From Puccinia triticina (lineage: Eukaryota > Basidiomycota > Pucciniomycetes > Pucciniales > Pucciniaceae): a stretch of DNA of 64,000 bases. Of the stretch, positions 35,585 to 46,421 are shown in pieces. The stretch spans positions 5,890,001 through 5,954,000 of the forward strand of contig NC_070569.1 of NCBI RefSeq assembly GCF_026914185.1, read 5' to 3'. Positions within the stretch are counted from its first letter, which is position 1; each line of letters starts with the position of its first letter. The position numbers and the translations under genes are program-made. The notes below the pieces were generated by a model. It had not been told where the DNA came from. It was given only the letters and a program-made list of their open reading frames with translations, and searched no databases.

Positions 35585-36335
35585 GTACAGTTGCACAAGG
35601 CATCCTACCGTACAGCCTCGCCTGCAACAAGACATTTCAAACGCGGGCCGGATCTACGACTCTGCATATGAGCATTATGTCATGTAAATGACATTTTTGA
35701 GCTCTTTCAAGGTTGTAGATTCCAGTTCTATGAGGGCTAAGGTTTCTGACCAGCCATTTTTTTTTTTTTGGGGGGGGGGGCCTCACATTACGGACACTGG
35801 CCCAAATACATACTGTAAAGCCATATTTATGGGCTTACATATGCTAAAGCCATATTTATGTATGTGTTACACCTGTAATACCATACATTAGACCATCGGG
35901 GGACCTCTGATCCCGGTGATGACCGGTCAGCCGGTCATCGCAGAGGCGAGGATACAACCTCTTGATGACCGGCTGACCGGTTATCAAGAGGGTTTATCCT
36001 CTTCGATGGCCAGCTGAGCGGTCATCGACAGGGATACAACCCCTCTCGATGGCCGTCTGTGACCGGTCATCGACAGGGATACAACCCCTCTCAATGGCCG
36101 GCTGACCGGTCATCGACAGCCCCTCTCAATGGCCAGCTGACCGGTCATCGAAGAGGGTAAAACCTCCTGATGACCGGTCAGCCGGCCACCGAAGAGGATA
36201 AAACCTCTTGATGACCGGTCATTGCTGCGGATCTTGGCCAAAAAATACCGGGAAAAATTAAAAACTCAGACCCTGGAATTCCGGACGGGGGTCCCCCGGG
36301 GGTATTTCCTGTACGGGATGCCTTGCGCAACTGTA
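35585..36335. mobile_element. Inverted-repeat-bounded element containing a GGTCATCG array
   Basis: GTACAGTTGCACAAGGCATC at 35585 is inverted at 36310-36335 with one mismatch and a 3-nt gap. Between them are poly-T/poly-G tracts (35757-35780) and the tandem array at 35918-36226. It may be a foldback element or a rearranged repeat; the superfamily is not determined. Confidence 0.45.
35918..36226. repeat. GATGGCCGGCTGACCGGTCATCG minisatellite-like array
   Basis: Six to seven diverged units of roughly 40-55 bp carry the core GGCYGACCGGTCATCG followed by A-AG-GGATAAAACC or ACAGGGATACAACCC. The core is itself palindromic (GACCGGTC). Units are imperfect and partly inverted. Confidence 0.65.
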
Positions 36336-37210
36336 CCACGGGACCACGGGACCGCAGATTAATCAACTCCTTGGTACCGGTACTGACCGGTCAGCCAGAG
36401 CAGTGCACACCGGCCATCGGGAGCACCCGCACGGTACCGGGTCCTCTCATTCCTTACCAAGATTGGATCCGATACCGAGTGAGGCTGACCCTACCTGCGA
36501 CGCATTTCTTATCGTCAGATTTGTATTCGCTCCGTTGAGCGTCTTACAATATGTAAGGTGCGATGCCTGTACCGCATGAGCTTCCTGTCGGCTCGACTGT
36601 ACCCCCGGTACGAGGACGGGTCCCTGTTTCGCCAGCTTGTTAGAGATGACGGCCCGTGGGCCAAATATTCCATCTCCCGTTGCACTCCCGCCAAAAGAAC
36701 ATGATGCACACGCGATATTCTCTGCTGGAGCCTCGTCTCAACATGTTTGACATCCCCAAGACTTGTCTTATCGACCAGACGTGCATAGAGCGCCTTGCAA
36801 GATCGGATGATGGATCGCACATGATTACACATTTTCAAACCTGCTTTTCACTTTCAAATCACAGTACCCGGATATATGTAAACAATTTTTTTACTGACTG
36901 TCTTGGGTTCAGTCTGGAAAAAGTCAGAGTCAGTGGAAGTAAAGTAGTTCGCGCTTCAAAACTTCTTCCACCCAGCTTCAGGCCTCCCAAGAGATCACTC
37001 CAGGATCGAAACTGTTTTTGGCCCATCATTGGGTACAACAGTCATTGATTTCAATACATGCGCATAGAACCCTGTTTTTCTCTTTTAGATTTCCCTTATC
37101 AAACTTCTTTGGACCCATCAAAATTTACGACAGTCATTCAAATCGCCTAAAGATACAGAGCACTACTTTGACCAACCATCGATTAACTTTTTAAACCGCG
37201 AGTTTTGAAA
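36336..37210. other. Spacer upstream of the second secreted-family gene
   Basis: The composition is balanced from 36430 to 36850, then AT-rich. A 107-residue minus-strand frame at 36515-36838 has no recognised domain. No gene is called. Confidence 0.45.
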
Positions 37211-39215
37211 ATGCCCATCTTCTGGACTCGTGTGGCCTTGCTAATATGCGTTATGGGGGCACTGAAGCAATTGCAACGCATTGGGGGCACACCCGTCATT
37301 TCTGAAGAAGCTTCGGCAATTGAAAAGGAGATATCAAGCGCAATTGATGCTCATCAAAGTTCACCTGCTGGGGCTCAAACATCAGGCAACTTGAAGCGCT
37401 CTAGGGAATCAATGATGGGAGGTGATCCATGTCACCCATCTTGTAAAGGTATGAGCGAAATCCCTCAAGATACTCAAATCCTACCCTGCAATGCTGGATC
37501 TTATGCCACGGGCTGCCCAAAAACAACACAGCTGATAACTCTTTCCATCAATCCAGAAAATTGCAAAATGGCCAGAATGGAAGATCATGCTAGTGAGTAT
37601 ACTATACTATATTTTACATGCATGAATTGATTCTGAAGCAGATGCATTTTTTGAAATGAGGATCATTTGAAAAGGTTTGGGAGTGCTATATGGAAACATC
37701 AGAAAAGTGGAAGAAGTGGAGATCTGCAGTTGTGGCATTAGAACCAGGAAGAAATGAGAAGATTCAAGTTCAAAAGGAGATTGACAAAGTGCTTGTATCA
37801 ATTTCAACTCTGTTTGAAAAACGACTGCATGAGTTAAGGGGTCAGCAGTTTGACTTCAATGAATTTTTAGGAGGCAAAACATCTATTTTACCTGATGATG
37901 TCAACCAATTAGTTGTTGGGAGATGGGAAGGGGGATTGTTAGAATCTGTTGCAAAAGCATTCTGGATTTGGAATCAGAAGCCGTTTTCATCCACAGAATC
38001 AAGGCAAATTTCACTAATGAAAAAAGGAAGTGATCTCATGATTGATCTCTTCATCAACATACAAACGCATCAAATTATCAAAGAAGGAAGTCTTTCACAT
38101 TTCTTAAACAAGGAAAATAGGGGAAATGTGATCTTGTTTTATGTTATCAGCAGGTTCCCTGTTAATAGATTGCAAGATTATATGCCTGAAAGACCAGATG
38201 ATGTGGAAAATATTTACTTGAACTTCAACCTCAGACTAAGTCTCCAGGAATGCCCTTCCACAAGAAAAATGGCAGAAATACTCAAGTGTAAGTCACATTT
38301 TGTTTGTGTGAATATCCTGATGAGATCTGAAAAGCTGATTCAAACTTTATATATCAATTCACATTTGTTTGTTTGATGAATGAAGTATTGGAGCCAGACA
38401 CCTGGAAAAACATTGAATTGCTTTACCTTCACCACCAATACCAGCAACTGCCAGTTCAAAGATCTTGGAGGGAAGATTTTGATCAAGTTTATTTCTATTT
38501 TTGGACAATCATATCAAATGAGAAAGAGTTCACAGCTGAAAATCAAGATCAATTTGGAGAATTCTTGCAAAAAACAGTTGCCTTTATATCACAAATCAAA
38601 CTTACAAGGCATAACAGCTTACATCGACAAAGATGGATTGAATTAAAGCTGTTGCATGAAATGCTGAGACTACTTGTACACTACCATCAACCTGGAATAT
38701 CTATGGCTTATATGGAAAAACACTCAGGAATTTTCAATCAAATCCGTACATTTGAAGAGTTATTTGGGCTAGTATCAAGTCTTTTACATCGGTGTTATGT
38801 CAGAAAAAAAGCAATTGAACTTCAGAAGCAAGTATTTCCTCCCAAATTAGATTTCCTGGTTGATCAGAATGAAAATAGGGTTATTTCAATACTTGGAGAA
38901 GGCCCGGAATTCCAGAAAATCACTCTTTCTGAAAGTGCACAACGTGAAAAACATAAATTCCAAACACATGAATTAAAAATGTGGAATGCTTCTTCTCTTC
39001 TGATAGAAAAAGATGGACTCAAGATTGCATCCAAGAAATCCAGATATCATTTGAAAAGATACATAACCATGTTAAGTCATCTTGAGAAGAACCGGGATCC
39101 CTCTAATCTTCAATTTATCAAAGTCATGAGATTTCTTACCACATCCTTCAATGATGTGTTGATATTGTTGGACAACATTACAAGTGATGAGGAACTTCTT
39201 GCACTAGTAGAATGA
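37211..39215 (+). CDS. Secreted protein family member 2 (candidate effector)
   Basis: This is a paralog of the 29860 gene; the family has no recognised name. Exons 37211-37448, 37557-37592, 37661-38287 and 38386-39215 give 576 aa, again with three phase-1 introns and a 36-nt second exon. The signal peptide is residues 1-20 or so (core VALLICVMGAL). The dibasic segment LKRSRESMMGGDPCHPSCK follows at about residue 60. Conserved body blocks are GSDLMIDLFINIQTHQII, VISRFPV, LSLQECPSTRK, LLEPDTWKNIEL, LDFLVDQNENRVISILGE and SRYHLKRYITMLSHL. Exon 3 starts 6 nt later in the alignment than in copy 1. Introns 2 and 3 keep sequence similarity to copy 1, so this duplication is younger than the one producing copy 3. 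The start is the ATG that opens the signal peptide. Secretion is well supported; any role in host interaction is inference. Confidence 0.8.
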
Positions 39216-40641
39216 AATTGAACAAATTTGTCAATCTTAACATGAGCTACACAAGAATCCAAAATGCTTGTGATTAATGTTTGGTCTTGTGGAACTGAAC
39301 AGAATAGTAAAAAAAGCTAGCTGAAAGAGTTTCTGATAATCCCCAATCCTATCTAATTTCCAGTTCCACTCCTTACTTTCCCTTTGCTTAATGGATGATC
39401 TGTCCTTCTCACACTTTTCTCTTTGATCTTACAATGATTGCTGATATGCAACATTCAAACAGAGTGATGCCTTTTCTTCGTCTGCATTGCAAATTTGCAA
39501 AACCAATGATTTTCCTATATTTCCTAGATTTTTCATTAGCCTCAATAGAACTTACAAAAATGAATACAATTAACAACAACAGCCCAATTCCAATAGTCTA
39601 AGAAAAACTGGTGAGGTAGAAAGTGTATTGGTTGTGCTGTGAAATCCTGCCCGGTTGCTGGTTGTCCAGAGGTACACAAAACTGAGGTTGTATGCAGTAA
39701 ACACAGTTTTTCTTTGCTTGGGTTTGGCCATTGTCCTCCTCCCAACTACTCACACCCATCTCCGATAATCACAAGGATGGCCAGAAATACGAATCCTTGT
39801 TATGAATGACGTTGGTTTCTCTTTCACACCCACAGGGCCAACCACGAATGGATGTGAAGGAAGTAGATCAAGCCTCACGCGATTTGGCGCTGGTGGGCAT
39901 CCTGCAAGCTCGTCCCTCCACCCGCTCCTCGTCTGTCTCATTTCCGGAACCGCCTCCTTTTTATCTTAGAATGCGGCGAAATGCAGCGCTCTCCCCGTGG
40001 GCCACCCCTGTGATGCCTTCCGGTCTCCTACTTTTGCTCGTCACCCCCTGATAACCTTCTTGAAATCGGGTCACATGGGGAACGCATCCAGAGAAACCTC
40101 GCAGGGGCAGAAAGTGATAAGAATTTCAGTGAGCCATGCTCTCCGGTGGGGTTGTAGGTGACGTGAGCCAAGGCAATTATTAAATACGCGGGGATTTTTA
40201 TGGGTTTAGTTTGTGCGTAGCAGTGGTTGCTCACCCATGCTTGAAGCATCAAGAGCCGATGGCTTCTTGATTTGGTTGAGCATCCTTCCAGAAGAGATCA
40301 GTTGCCGTCAGATATAACGCAGCCCAGCATACTCCATTGTGAGCGTCTCGTTTAAAGTGGGGTGAAGCTCAACGTAGAAGTTTTGTGTAAGAATTTCAAG
40401 ATATTTGGTGGATGATAGGCTCCTGTCAATGGCCACCAAATGGACAATTCCAAGTCCACAATGACCACCGAGTCGCCAAAACTGGGTTGTGTGGCAGTGG
40501 GTGTTTTGCGGCTGAAGTGAGTTCAATTTAAATAGAATATTTTGATTACAAGCAAGTCTTACAATCAAAGATCAGAGAAAAGCAGGAAAAGAGTGGAGAA
40601 GGAGTGTTTTTTTTTGTGGGAAGCGAGAGAAGGTCGCCGGT
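39216..40641. other. Spacer between secreted gene 2 and COG8
   Basis: AT-rich after secreted gene 2, then more GC-rich from 39750. No gene or clear repeat is recognised. The 3' flank of COG8 (minus strand) must lie at the right end. Confidence 0.5.
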
Positions 40642-43137
40642 CTAACTGGATGAAATAGAGTCGTCTGCAACAAGCTGGGCCGTGGGAGATGTGCGGTCGG
40701 GACTAGGTTGATCGGAGGTCGCTTGGAGATCGAGATGTTGAGGTGTGTGTTTGTTGGGACCGGGCGTGACGAGGCTGTTCACGTTAGTGAGGTCTTGGGG
40801 CGTGGGTGTGATTTCTTGAGGGGTGGATGGTTTATCGTCCTGTGGTGGTTGGGCAGCTGGCGGGTGTTCGGGATCTTTGGGATCGAGTTGTTTCTGATCT
40901 TCCAGGTGGTGGTCAGCAGCAGGCTTTTCCAGAGGATCGGTGGGCTTGACAGCATCCTTAGGGTCGTGGGGAGGCGTGGGTGTGGTTTCTTGAGGGGTGG
41001 ATGGTTTATCGTCCTGTGGTGGTTGGGCAGCTGGCGCGTGTCCGATATCGTTGTGATCGATTTGTTTCTGATCTTCCAGGTGGTGGTCAGCAGCAGGCTT
41101 TTCCAGAGGATTGGTGGGCTTGACAGCATCCGTAGGGTCTTGGGGAGGCGTGGGTGTGGTTTCTTGAGGAGTAGATGGTTTATCGTCCTGTGGTGGTTGG
41201 GCAGCTGGCGCATGTTCGATATCTTTGAGTTGCCTCTGATCTTCCAGGTGGTGGGGTGGATGAGTCTCAGCAGCAGGTTTTTCCGTGGGCGTGGCAGCAT
41301 CCGATTTTTTCTGTGGGTGGTGGGTGGGCAAGATCTGGGCAAGCAGCCGTTCGGCCTGGTCGAGCAAGTCGAGGAAGCGCGGCTGAGGGGAGTGGATCTC
41401 GAGCTGCTGGTAGATGCCGACCCTGAGTGCGCGTTCGAGTGCTGGGAGGATGTTGCGGGTCCAGAGGAGGAGGAGCCGATGGGTGACCCGCCTGAGCCTG
41501 CAGGCCGACCGTTTCTCCTCGTCTCCCGTCTCCTCGCCCTCCTCTGGCTCGTGCTCCTCTGGCTGCGGGCACGCGGGCAGGATGTGGGCCAGGCTGCGGA
41601 GCTCGTCGGTGGCTGCGCACAGGGCGTCGAGCTGGGCCTGGGCGATCGGGGCGTAGGAGCCTGCGACGGGCAGGAGGCGCAGCTCGTTGAGGGCCGTCAG
41701 CTGGCTGTTGACGAAGCGGACGAGGGGCGGGAAGAGGCTGAGCCAGTCGGTGGCGAAGCTCTCCGCTCGTGGGAGGTCGAGTTGGGCTGGCTTGAGTTTG
41801 AGGAGCCGGCTGAGCGCGTCGGGGGAGAGCAGGGAGTGCTCTAGTCCGACGAAGGTGGGGTGGGTGGAGGATGGGAAGGGGTTGAGGGAGCGTCTTCGGA
41901 GCTGGAGTCCCCCGTTCCGGTTCAGTGGATGGGCTGCTGCTCCTGTGGGTGTGGGGGAGATGAGGGGCTTGAGATCGAGGGAGAGCTGGCGCAGGCCGAG
42001 GTGGATGCGTGCGCTGATGAGTTCCTCTAAGCGGCTGACGATCAGTGGGCAGACGGCGAGGGTGAAGTCGAATCCCCATTTGGCGAAGGCGGCGGCGCAG
42101 TAGGCCAGTTGGGTGAGGAGGGAGTTGAGGCTGGAGACGGAGAGGATGGAGCCTAGATGGGTTTGGAGGAGGGAGCTTTGGAGATCGAGGGCTTGGGTGA
42201 GGAAGCAGTTTAAGGAGGACTGGGGGTCGTCTAAGGAGTGGGGTGATGGGTGGTGTGATGGGGGGGTCGGGCAGCGGAGGGGATCGAGGAAGATGTGGTG
42301 GTAGATTGACAGGGAGTCCCCGACGAAGGCCCGCCACAGTTCGAGTGAGCGGCGTAGAAACTTGAGGTGCTCTTCGTCGGGCTGGGAGGTGGCTGCTGTT
42401 GTTGGTGGTGGTGGTGGTGGTGGTGGTGGTGGTGGTGATAGCTGGCGCAGGTTGTCGGCGAGGGCTTGCCACCTGGCTGTGAGGAAGGCTAGACGCAGTT
42501 CTGGCTCGGAGATGGGCTGGACGGTGATCTGGTGGTGGTTGGGTGGGTGTTGGAATGGGGTGGACAGGCTGCGGAGGATGTTGATGGTGGGGAGTGCGGT
42601 GGGCAGGCTGAGGAGGCTGGGCTGGCTGAGGCTGCTGAGGGACTGGTCGCGGAGTGCCTGGAGGGATCGGCTGACGGCTGCGTTGATGGTCTGGATGAGT
42701 GGGGTGTGGGTTGGCAGCTGGCTGAGTTTGCGTGCGAGGAGGATGGCCTGGCTGGGGAGCTGGTTGCTGATGGCTGTTGCGATGAGCTGGGGTGCCTCGA
42801 CGAGGTTTTCGAATGTGCTGAGCTGGTCGAGGATGGCCCGTGCGGTGTTCCTGTGGGCGAGGATGGTGGTGGCGGGGTGTTCTGGGCTGGCAGCGAATGG
42901 GAGTGCATGGCGTGCGAGTGCGTCTGTGGCTGTGGTGAGCTGGGCGAGTGCGTGTTCGAGGGAGTGGTGTGCGCGGGCGATGTTGGATGCGGCGGTGTTG
43001 GCGGCGATGGCAGCCCTGAACTGGGTGGTGCAGAGCAGGGCGAGTTCGTGCTGGAGGGCGAGGTGGTGGGCCTGGAGCTGGCTGGGCAGCTGGCCGAGCT
43101 GGCCGAGCGAGTACTCGAGCAGCTTGCTCGAGTCCAT
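40642..43137 (-). CDS. COG8: Conserved oligomeric Golgi complex subunit 8 (Dor1 family)
   Basis: COG8 is a subunit of the COG tethering complex, which directs retrograde vesicles within the Golgi. The gene is a single exon of 831 codons. The N-terminal Dor1-type region is recognisable: YSLGQLGQLPSQLQ, a helical tract with LARKLSQLPTHTPLIQTI, ELRLAFLTARWQALADNL (family pattern ELRLAFL..R) and HLKFLRRSLELWRAFV. A run of ten prolines interrupts it near residue 240. The protein is about 220 residues longer than the roughly 610 usual for the family. The excess is a Pro/Asp/Lys/Gln-rich tail with three near-identical 58-residue repeats (about residues 617-790). It is divergently transcribed from the ankyrin gene with 183 bp between the two start codons. 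The ATG chosen is the only one near the start of the conserved region. Confidence 0.8.
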   Translation of the reverse strand: MDSSKLLEYSLGQLGQLPSQLQAHHLALQHELALLCTTQFRAAIAANTAASNIARAHHSLEHALAQLTTATDALARHALPFAASPEHPATTILAHRNTARAILDQLSTFENLVEAPQLIATAISNQLPSQAILLARKLSQLPTHTPLIQTINAAVSRSLQALRDQSLSSLSQPSLLSLPTALPTINILRSLSTPFQHPPNHHQITVQPISEPELRLAFLTARWQALADNLRQLSPPPPPPPPPPPTTAATSQPDEEHLKFLRRSLELWRAFVGDSLSIYHHIFLDPLRCPTPPSHHPSPHSLDDPQSSLNCFLTQALDLQSSLLQTHLGSILSVSSLNSLLTQLAYCAAAFAKWGFDFTLAVCPLIVSRLEELISARIHLGLRQLSLDLKPLISPTPTGAAAHPLNRNGGLQLRRRSLNPFPSSTHPTFVGLEHSLLSPDALSRLLKLKPAQLDLPRAESFATDWLSLFPPLVRFVNSQLTALNELRLLPVAGSYAPIAQAQLDALCAATDELRSLAHILPACPQPEEHEPEEGEETGDEEKRSACRLRRVTHRLLLLWTRNILPALERALRVGIYQQLEIHSPQPRFLDLLDQAERLLAQILPTHHPQKKSDAATPTEKPAAETHPPHHLEDQRQLKDIEHAPAAQPPQDDKPSTPQETTPTPPQDPTDAVKPTNPLEKPAADHHLEDQKQIDHNDIGHAPAAQPPQDDKPSTPQETTPTPPHDPKDAVKPTDPLEKPAADHHLEDQKQLDPKDPEHPPAAQPPQDDKPSTPQEITPTPQDLTNVNSLVTPGPNKHTPQHLDLQATSDQPSPDRTSPTAQLVADDSISSS
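40808..41300 (-). repeat. 174-bp in-frame tandem repeat inside COG8
   Basis: Three copies start near 40808, 40982 and 41156, exactly 174 bp (58 codons) apart. Each encodes the core PAAQPPQDDKPSTPQE followed by TPTP-DP and PLEKPAADHHLEDQKQ. The copies are nearly identical at the DNA level, so they are recent or homogenised. Confidence 0.85.
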
Positions 43138-43320
43138 CGAGTGCTGGGCTGGTCAGTGTGGTGCTGTGTGCTGTGCTGAGGCTGGGCTGGGATGGGGTTC
43201 GATGTCTGTGACAGCTGTGGCGTGTATGTGTATGTCACAGCAGAACATGTATAAATATGTACATATCTCTTCATTCACTCCCAGCCCCACTCCCCCCACT
43301 CCAGCCAGCCAGCGAACGAG
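43138..43320. promoter_or_regulatory. Shared 183-bp divergent promoter of COG8 and the ankyrin gene
   Basis: The two start codons point away from each other across 183 bp. On the + strand the stretch contains GTATAAATATG at about 43249, a TATA-like element 70 bp before the ankyrin gene's ATG, and two GTATGTGTATGTCACAG-type words. That this is one bidirectional promoter is inference from geometry. Confidence 0.5.
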
Positions 43321-45464
43321 ATGGCAGCAGCACCAAAGAACACCTCAGCAGAACCACCCCCAGTCACATTCACCGACGACAGAACACCCTCAGCCAGGTA
43401 AGCACAACAAAACACACTGGAAAAAAGAAAAAAAAAAACTAGAAAACTGAAAAAAAAAAAAAAAACAACAACAACTCAAGACTCAACAGAGCCATCCAGT
43501 CCGCAAACACAAACCTCGTCAAACGCCTCCTCGCCGCAGAGCCAGCCATCGACCCCAGGAACCAGGACCCCGTGAGCAGGAAGACCAGCCTCATCCTCGC
43601 CACCGAACACGCCAACCTCGAGATCTGCAGGGTACTCATCCACGTCGACGCACAGCTCATCAGCCGAGTTGCGTACACTCATCAAATCAAAACAACAACA
43701 AAACACAACAAAAACTCACCAAACACACTCACTCACTCACTCACTCACTCACACAGGACCTCGAAAACAACACCGTCCTCCATCTCGCCGCCGCCAACGC
43801 ACTCGATGACATCATCACCCTCTACCACTCCCACTATCCGTACGTCCGCCTCCCTGCCCATCCACCACCACCAGCCCACACACTGAAATCCCCCCCCCCC
43901 CCCCCCCCAGCTTCGTACTGGACTGGGCTAACTCCGAAGGAATGACCGCACTCCATGTCGCCTCCCAGAGGGGGCACGAGTCCACCGTCTCCGTAGGCCA
44001 TCCCACCATCCACTCCAGACAAGCCCACGCGCTCATATAAACCATTAGCTACTCTTGGACTTCCAAGCAGACGTCGAACTAACCGACAACGAGGGCAACA
44101 CCTGCCTCCACTAGTTCAGTCCCATCACGTCCATCATCCATAAAAATACAAAAAACAACTAACCTTCCCTCTCCTCTCATCAGTGCGGCTGCATGGGGCC
44201 ATCTCAAAATCGTACTCCTGCTCATCGACCGCGGAAGCCCCTTCTGGGCCAAAAACAACCAAACCTTCACGGCCTCCGATTACGCCTTCTCGTGCGTGCT
44301 CCTCATCCCACATCATCACTCTCACACTAAGTCTTTCTCCTCAGTTTCTCAATCCAATCCGCCCTCCAGGAATCAGCCAGAGCACACTTCGAGTCCAAAA
44401 AACAGCAGCGCCATCAGCGCCAGCACAGGGACCGCGACAAGGAGCGCAACCAACGCACCCCAGCTGCCATCCCCCCGGATACTACACAGCCCCGTCCCAG
44501 CCGACTCGGCCTAAAAGACTCTCACAGCTCCACAAGCACACGCTCAACCACCACCACCAACAACAACAACAATACCCCACAAATCCTCAGCGCCCCCATG
44601 ATCCCCAAGATCTCAACCTCCCCAACCACCTCGATCACCCATCATCCCCCACCCCCACCGATCCTACCCAGCGCACTCTCCCCCTCAACCAGCTCCAAAC
44701 CGCTGACCAGTCCAACCAACTCCGTCGCCACGGCCCGCACGGTATCCTATCTGATCTCGAAAGACTTGGAAGCCATCCAAGATTTCCGCACCCGAAGCAT
44801 CTCGCTTGCGAATACCACCACCACCACCACCACTCCTACCAACAACAATTCCGTCAACCCTCAACACTCGGGGCCGTCTTCTGCGCCCCTGGTACCTGAA
44901 TCGCCAACCACCTCTAGCTTCAGTAACTCACGACTGCTGCCTCTCCAGCTCGTCTCCGCCGCTGCATCCGCCAGCTCCAAATCCTCCGGCCCCTCCTTGC
45001 GCCCCCGGAGTAGCACCGGCAACCTGAGCAACCACGCCAATCCAGACGGCACCAGCCGCACCCGCGCGGGGAGCACGGACTCGGAGACCGGCGTGATCAT
45101 CGCCGGTCCGGGTATCCGCGAAGGCCTCTCGCGCCTCCGATACCTCAAAAGCGGGCCGAGCTCGAACGCTTCGAGTATAAGCGCCCCCAATACCAACAAC
45201 TACACTAGCACATCCTCCGCCTCCGCCCCCGGAACCACACCCTCCACCGCCGGCCTCGCCTCCAGGCCGGCCCATCTCGCCCTCGACACCGTCCCCGGAA
45301 GCCCCGCCCTCTCCGGCTCCTCCTCCTCCCAACTCTCTACGCCTACCTCTAAACTCTCAACCCCCTCCAACACCTCCGCCTCAACCACCAAACTCCCAAC
45401 ACCCATCAACCATCCTCGCTCGACTACTCCCACCAAGACCTCAACCACTGCCGCTGCTTCCTAA
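43321..45464 (+). CDS. Ankyrin-repeat protein resembling TORC2 subunit Avo2
   Basis: Seven exons give 570 aa: 43321-43397, 43490-43667, 43757-43839, 43911-43992, 44049-44113, 44184-44291 and 44345-45464. Residues about 26-200 form four to five ankyrin repeats. Typical pieces are LVKRLLAAEPAIDPRNQD, TSLILATEHANLEICRVLI, NTVLHLAAANALDDIITLY, GMTALHVASQRGHESTVSLL and NTCLHYAAAWGHLKIVLLLI. The pattern of an N-terminal repeat block starting AIQSANTNLVKRLL, then a long Ser/Thr/Pro-rich tail, resembles fungal Avo2, a non-essential TORC2 component at the plasma membrane. Another ankyrin protein cannot be excluded. Intron 5 begins GTTCAG inside an apparent TAG stop; splicing restores Tyr (LHYAAAWG). 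The acceptor of intron 3 follows a 19-C tract, and intron 2 ends in a CTCA microsatellite. The start is the first ATG after the divergent spacer. Confidence 0.75.
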
Positions 45465-46421
45465 ATTCACCCTTCCAACTCCCATTTGCCATTTGTATTC
45501 CTATTCGCAGTCTCGCTGGCTGGTCTGGTTTTTTTTTTTTTTTTTTTTTCTCTTCCCCGTTCACTCTTGTGATCACATGTGAGAAGATATGCTTTTTTTG
45601 CTTGCGTTTCGTTGTTGATATTAATCGGGTTAGACATTTATACATAGAGAGCCTCTTCCCGCTTCTTTTGGTAAACATTTTTGTTTCTTTGTATGATGTA
45701 TTCCACTGTGTGGTTTGTTCGACCTTTCCCTTGTCTCATTTCGTCACATATGTATATACATGACACATCCTCTTTTTTTTTTTTGTGTAAACCTGAACGA
45801 CTCATCGTGGCTGTTCGTCGTATTCTGTCTGGCTTGGCTGGATCATCATCATCCTCGCCTTCGACGCCGTTGCTGCTGTTTTGGCCGATTCGACCTGGTG
45901 TCAACATGACATACTGTTTTGACGGATTCGACCTGGTGTGGCTTGATCAACATGATCCTTGGCACTTGCCTTCGGCGCCGTTGCTACTGTTTTGGCGGAG
46001 ACGACCTACTTCATGACACACTTCTTGTGACGGGACCTCGTCTCGTCAGGGTGGCATGGCTCACTCCTCCCCCCCCCAGACCAAAGTTGGGGTCGGAGCG
46101 AACAACCATGCAAGACCGATTAAACCTGCTGTTCCTATACCAATCACCAAACTTGTTCCTCCGATCACGCCGCGCTTCTTGGAGGCTCTTGTGCTCCTCG
46201 TAGAGACCCTTCGGCAAGTTAGCACCGTCTCAGGGACCACACCCTTGGCCCACTTCTTGGGATTCAGTTTGCACGAGCTCAACAACTTCGAGTTTTTGAT
46301 TCATCATATCATTATTATAAGTCACTTGCTAACACAAAAAATTGCCCAGCTAACTCTTTAGACTACGTATCTCAAGTCAGCGTCTACACTCTATCAAGAG
46401 GCTACCAGTTCAAATCACAAG
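45465..46421. other. Spacer between the ankyrin gene and secreted gene 3
   Basis: A T-rich tract at 45531-45550 probably marks the 3' UTR. A segment with CGCCGTTGCTGCTGTTTTGGC recurs 110 bp later (about 45865 and 45975) as a diverged direct repeat, each near a CGACCTGGTGT-like word. Overlapping short frames at 46011-46361 on both strands are unconvincing. Confidence 0.45.

Noticed and set aside
35918..36226. CRISPR-like array
   Set aside because: The units are diverged, partly inverted and of unequal length, and the genome is eukaryotic.
36515..36838. 107-codon minus-strand frame
   Set aside because: It is basic and featureless, overlaps a plus-strand frame and has no recognisable homology.
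41267..42472. Large Pro/Arg-rich frame on the minus strand and long frames on the plus strand at 40708-43450
   Set aside because: They are shadows of COG8, whose GC-rich codons and repeats keep the other frames open.
44112..44114. Premature stop (TAG) in the ankyrin gene
   Set aside because: A GT donor starts at the G of the TAG. Joining to 44184 gives LHYAAAWGH, a perfect ankyrin repeat.
46011..46361. Short frames on both strands between the ankyrin gene and secreted gene 3, one with a membrane-like segment
   Set aside because: They overlap each other and have no conserved pattern or splice support.
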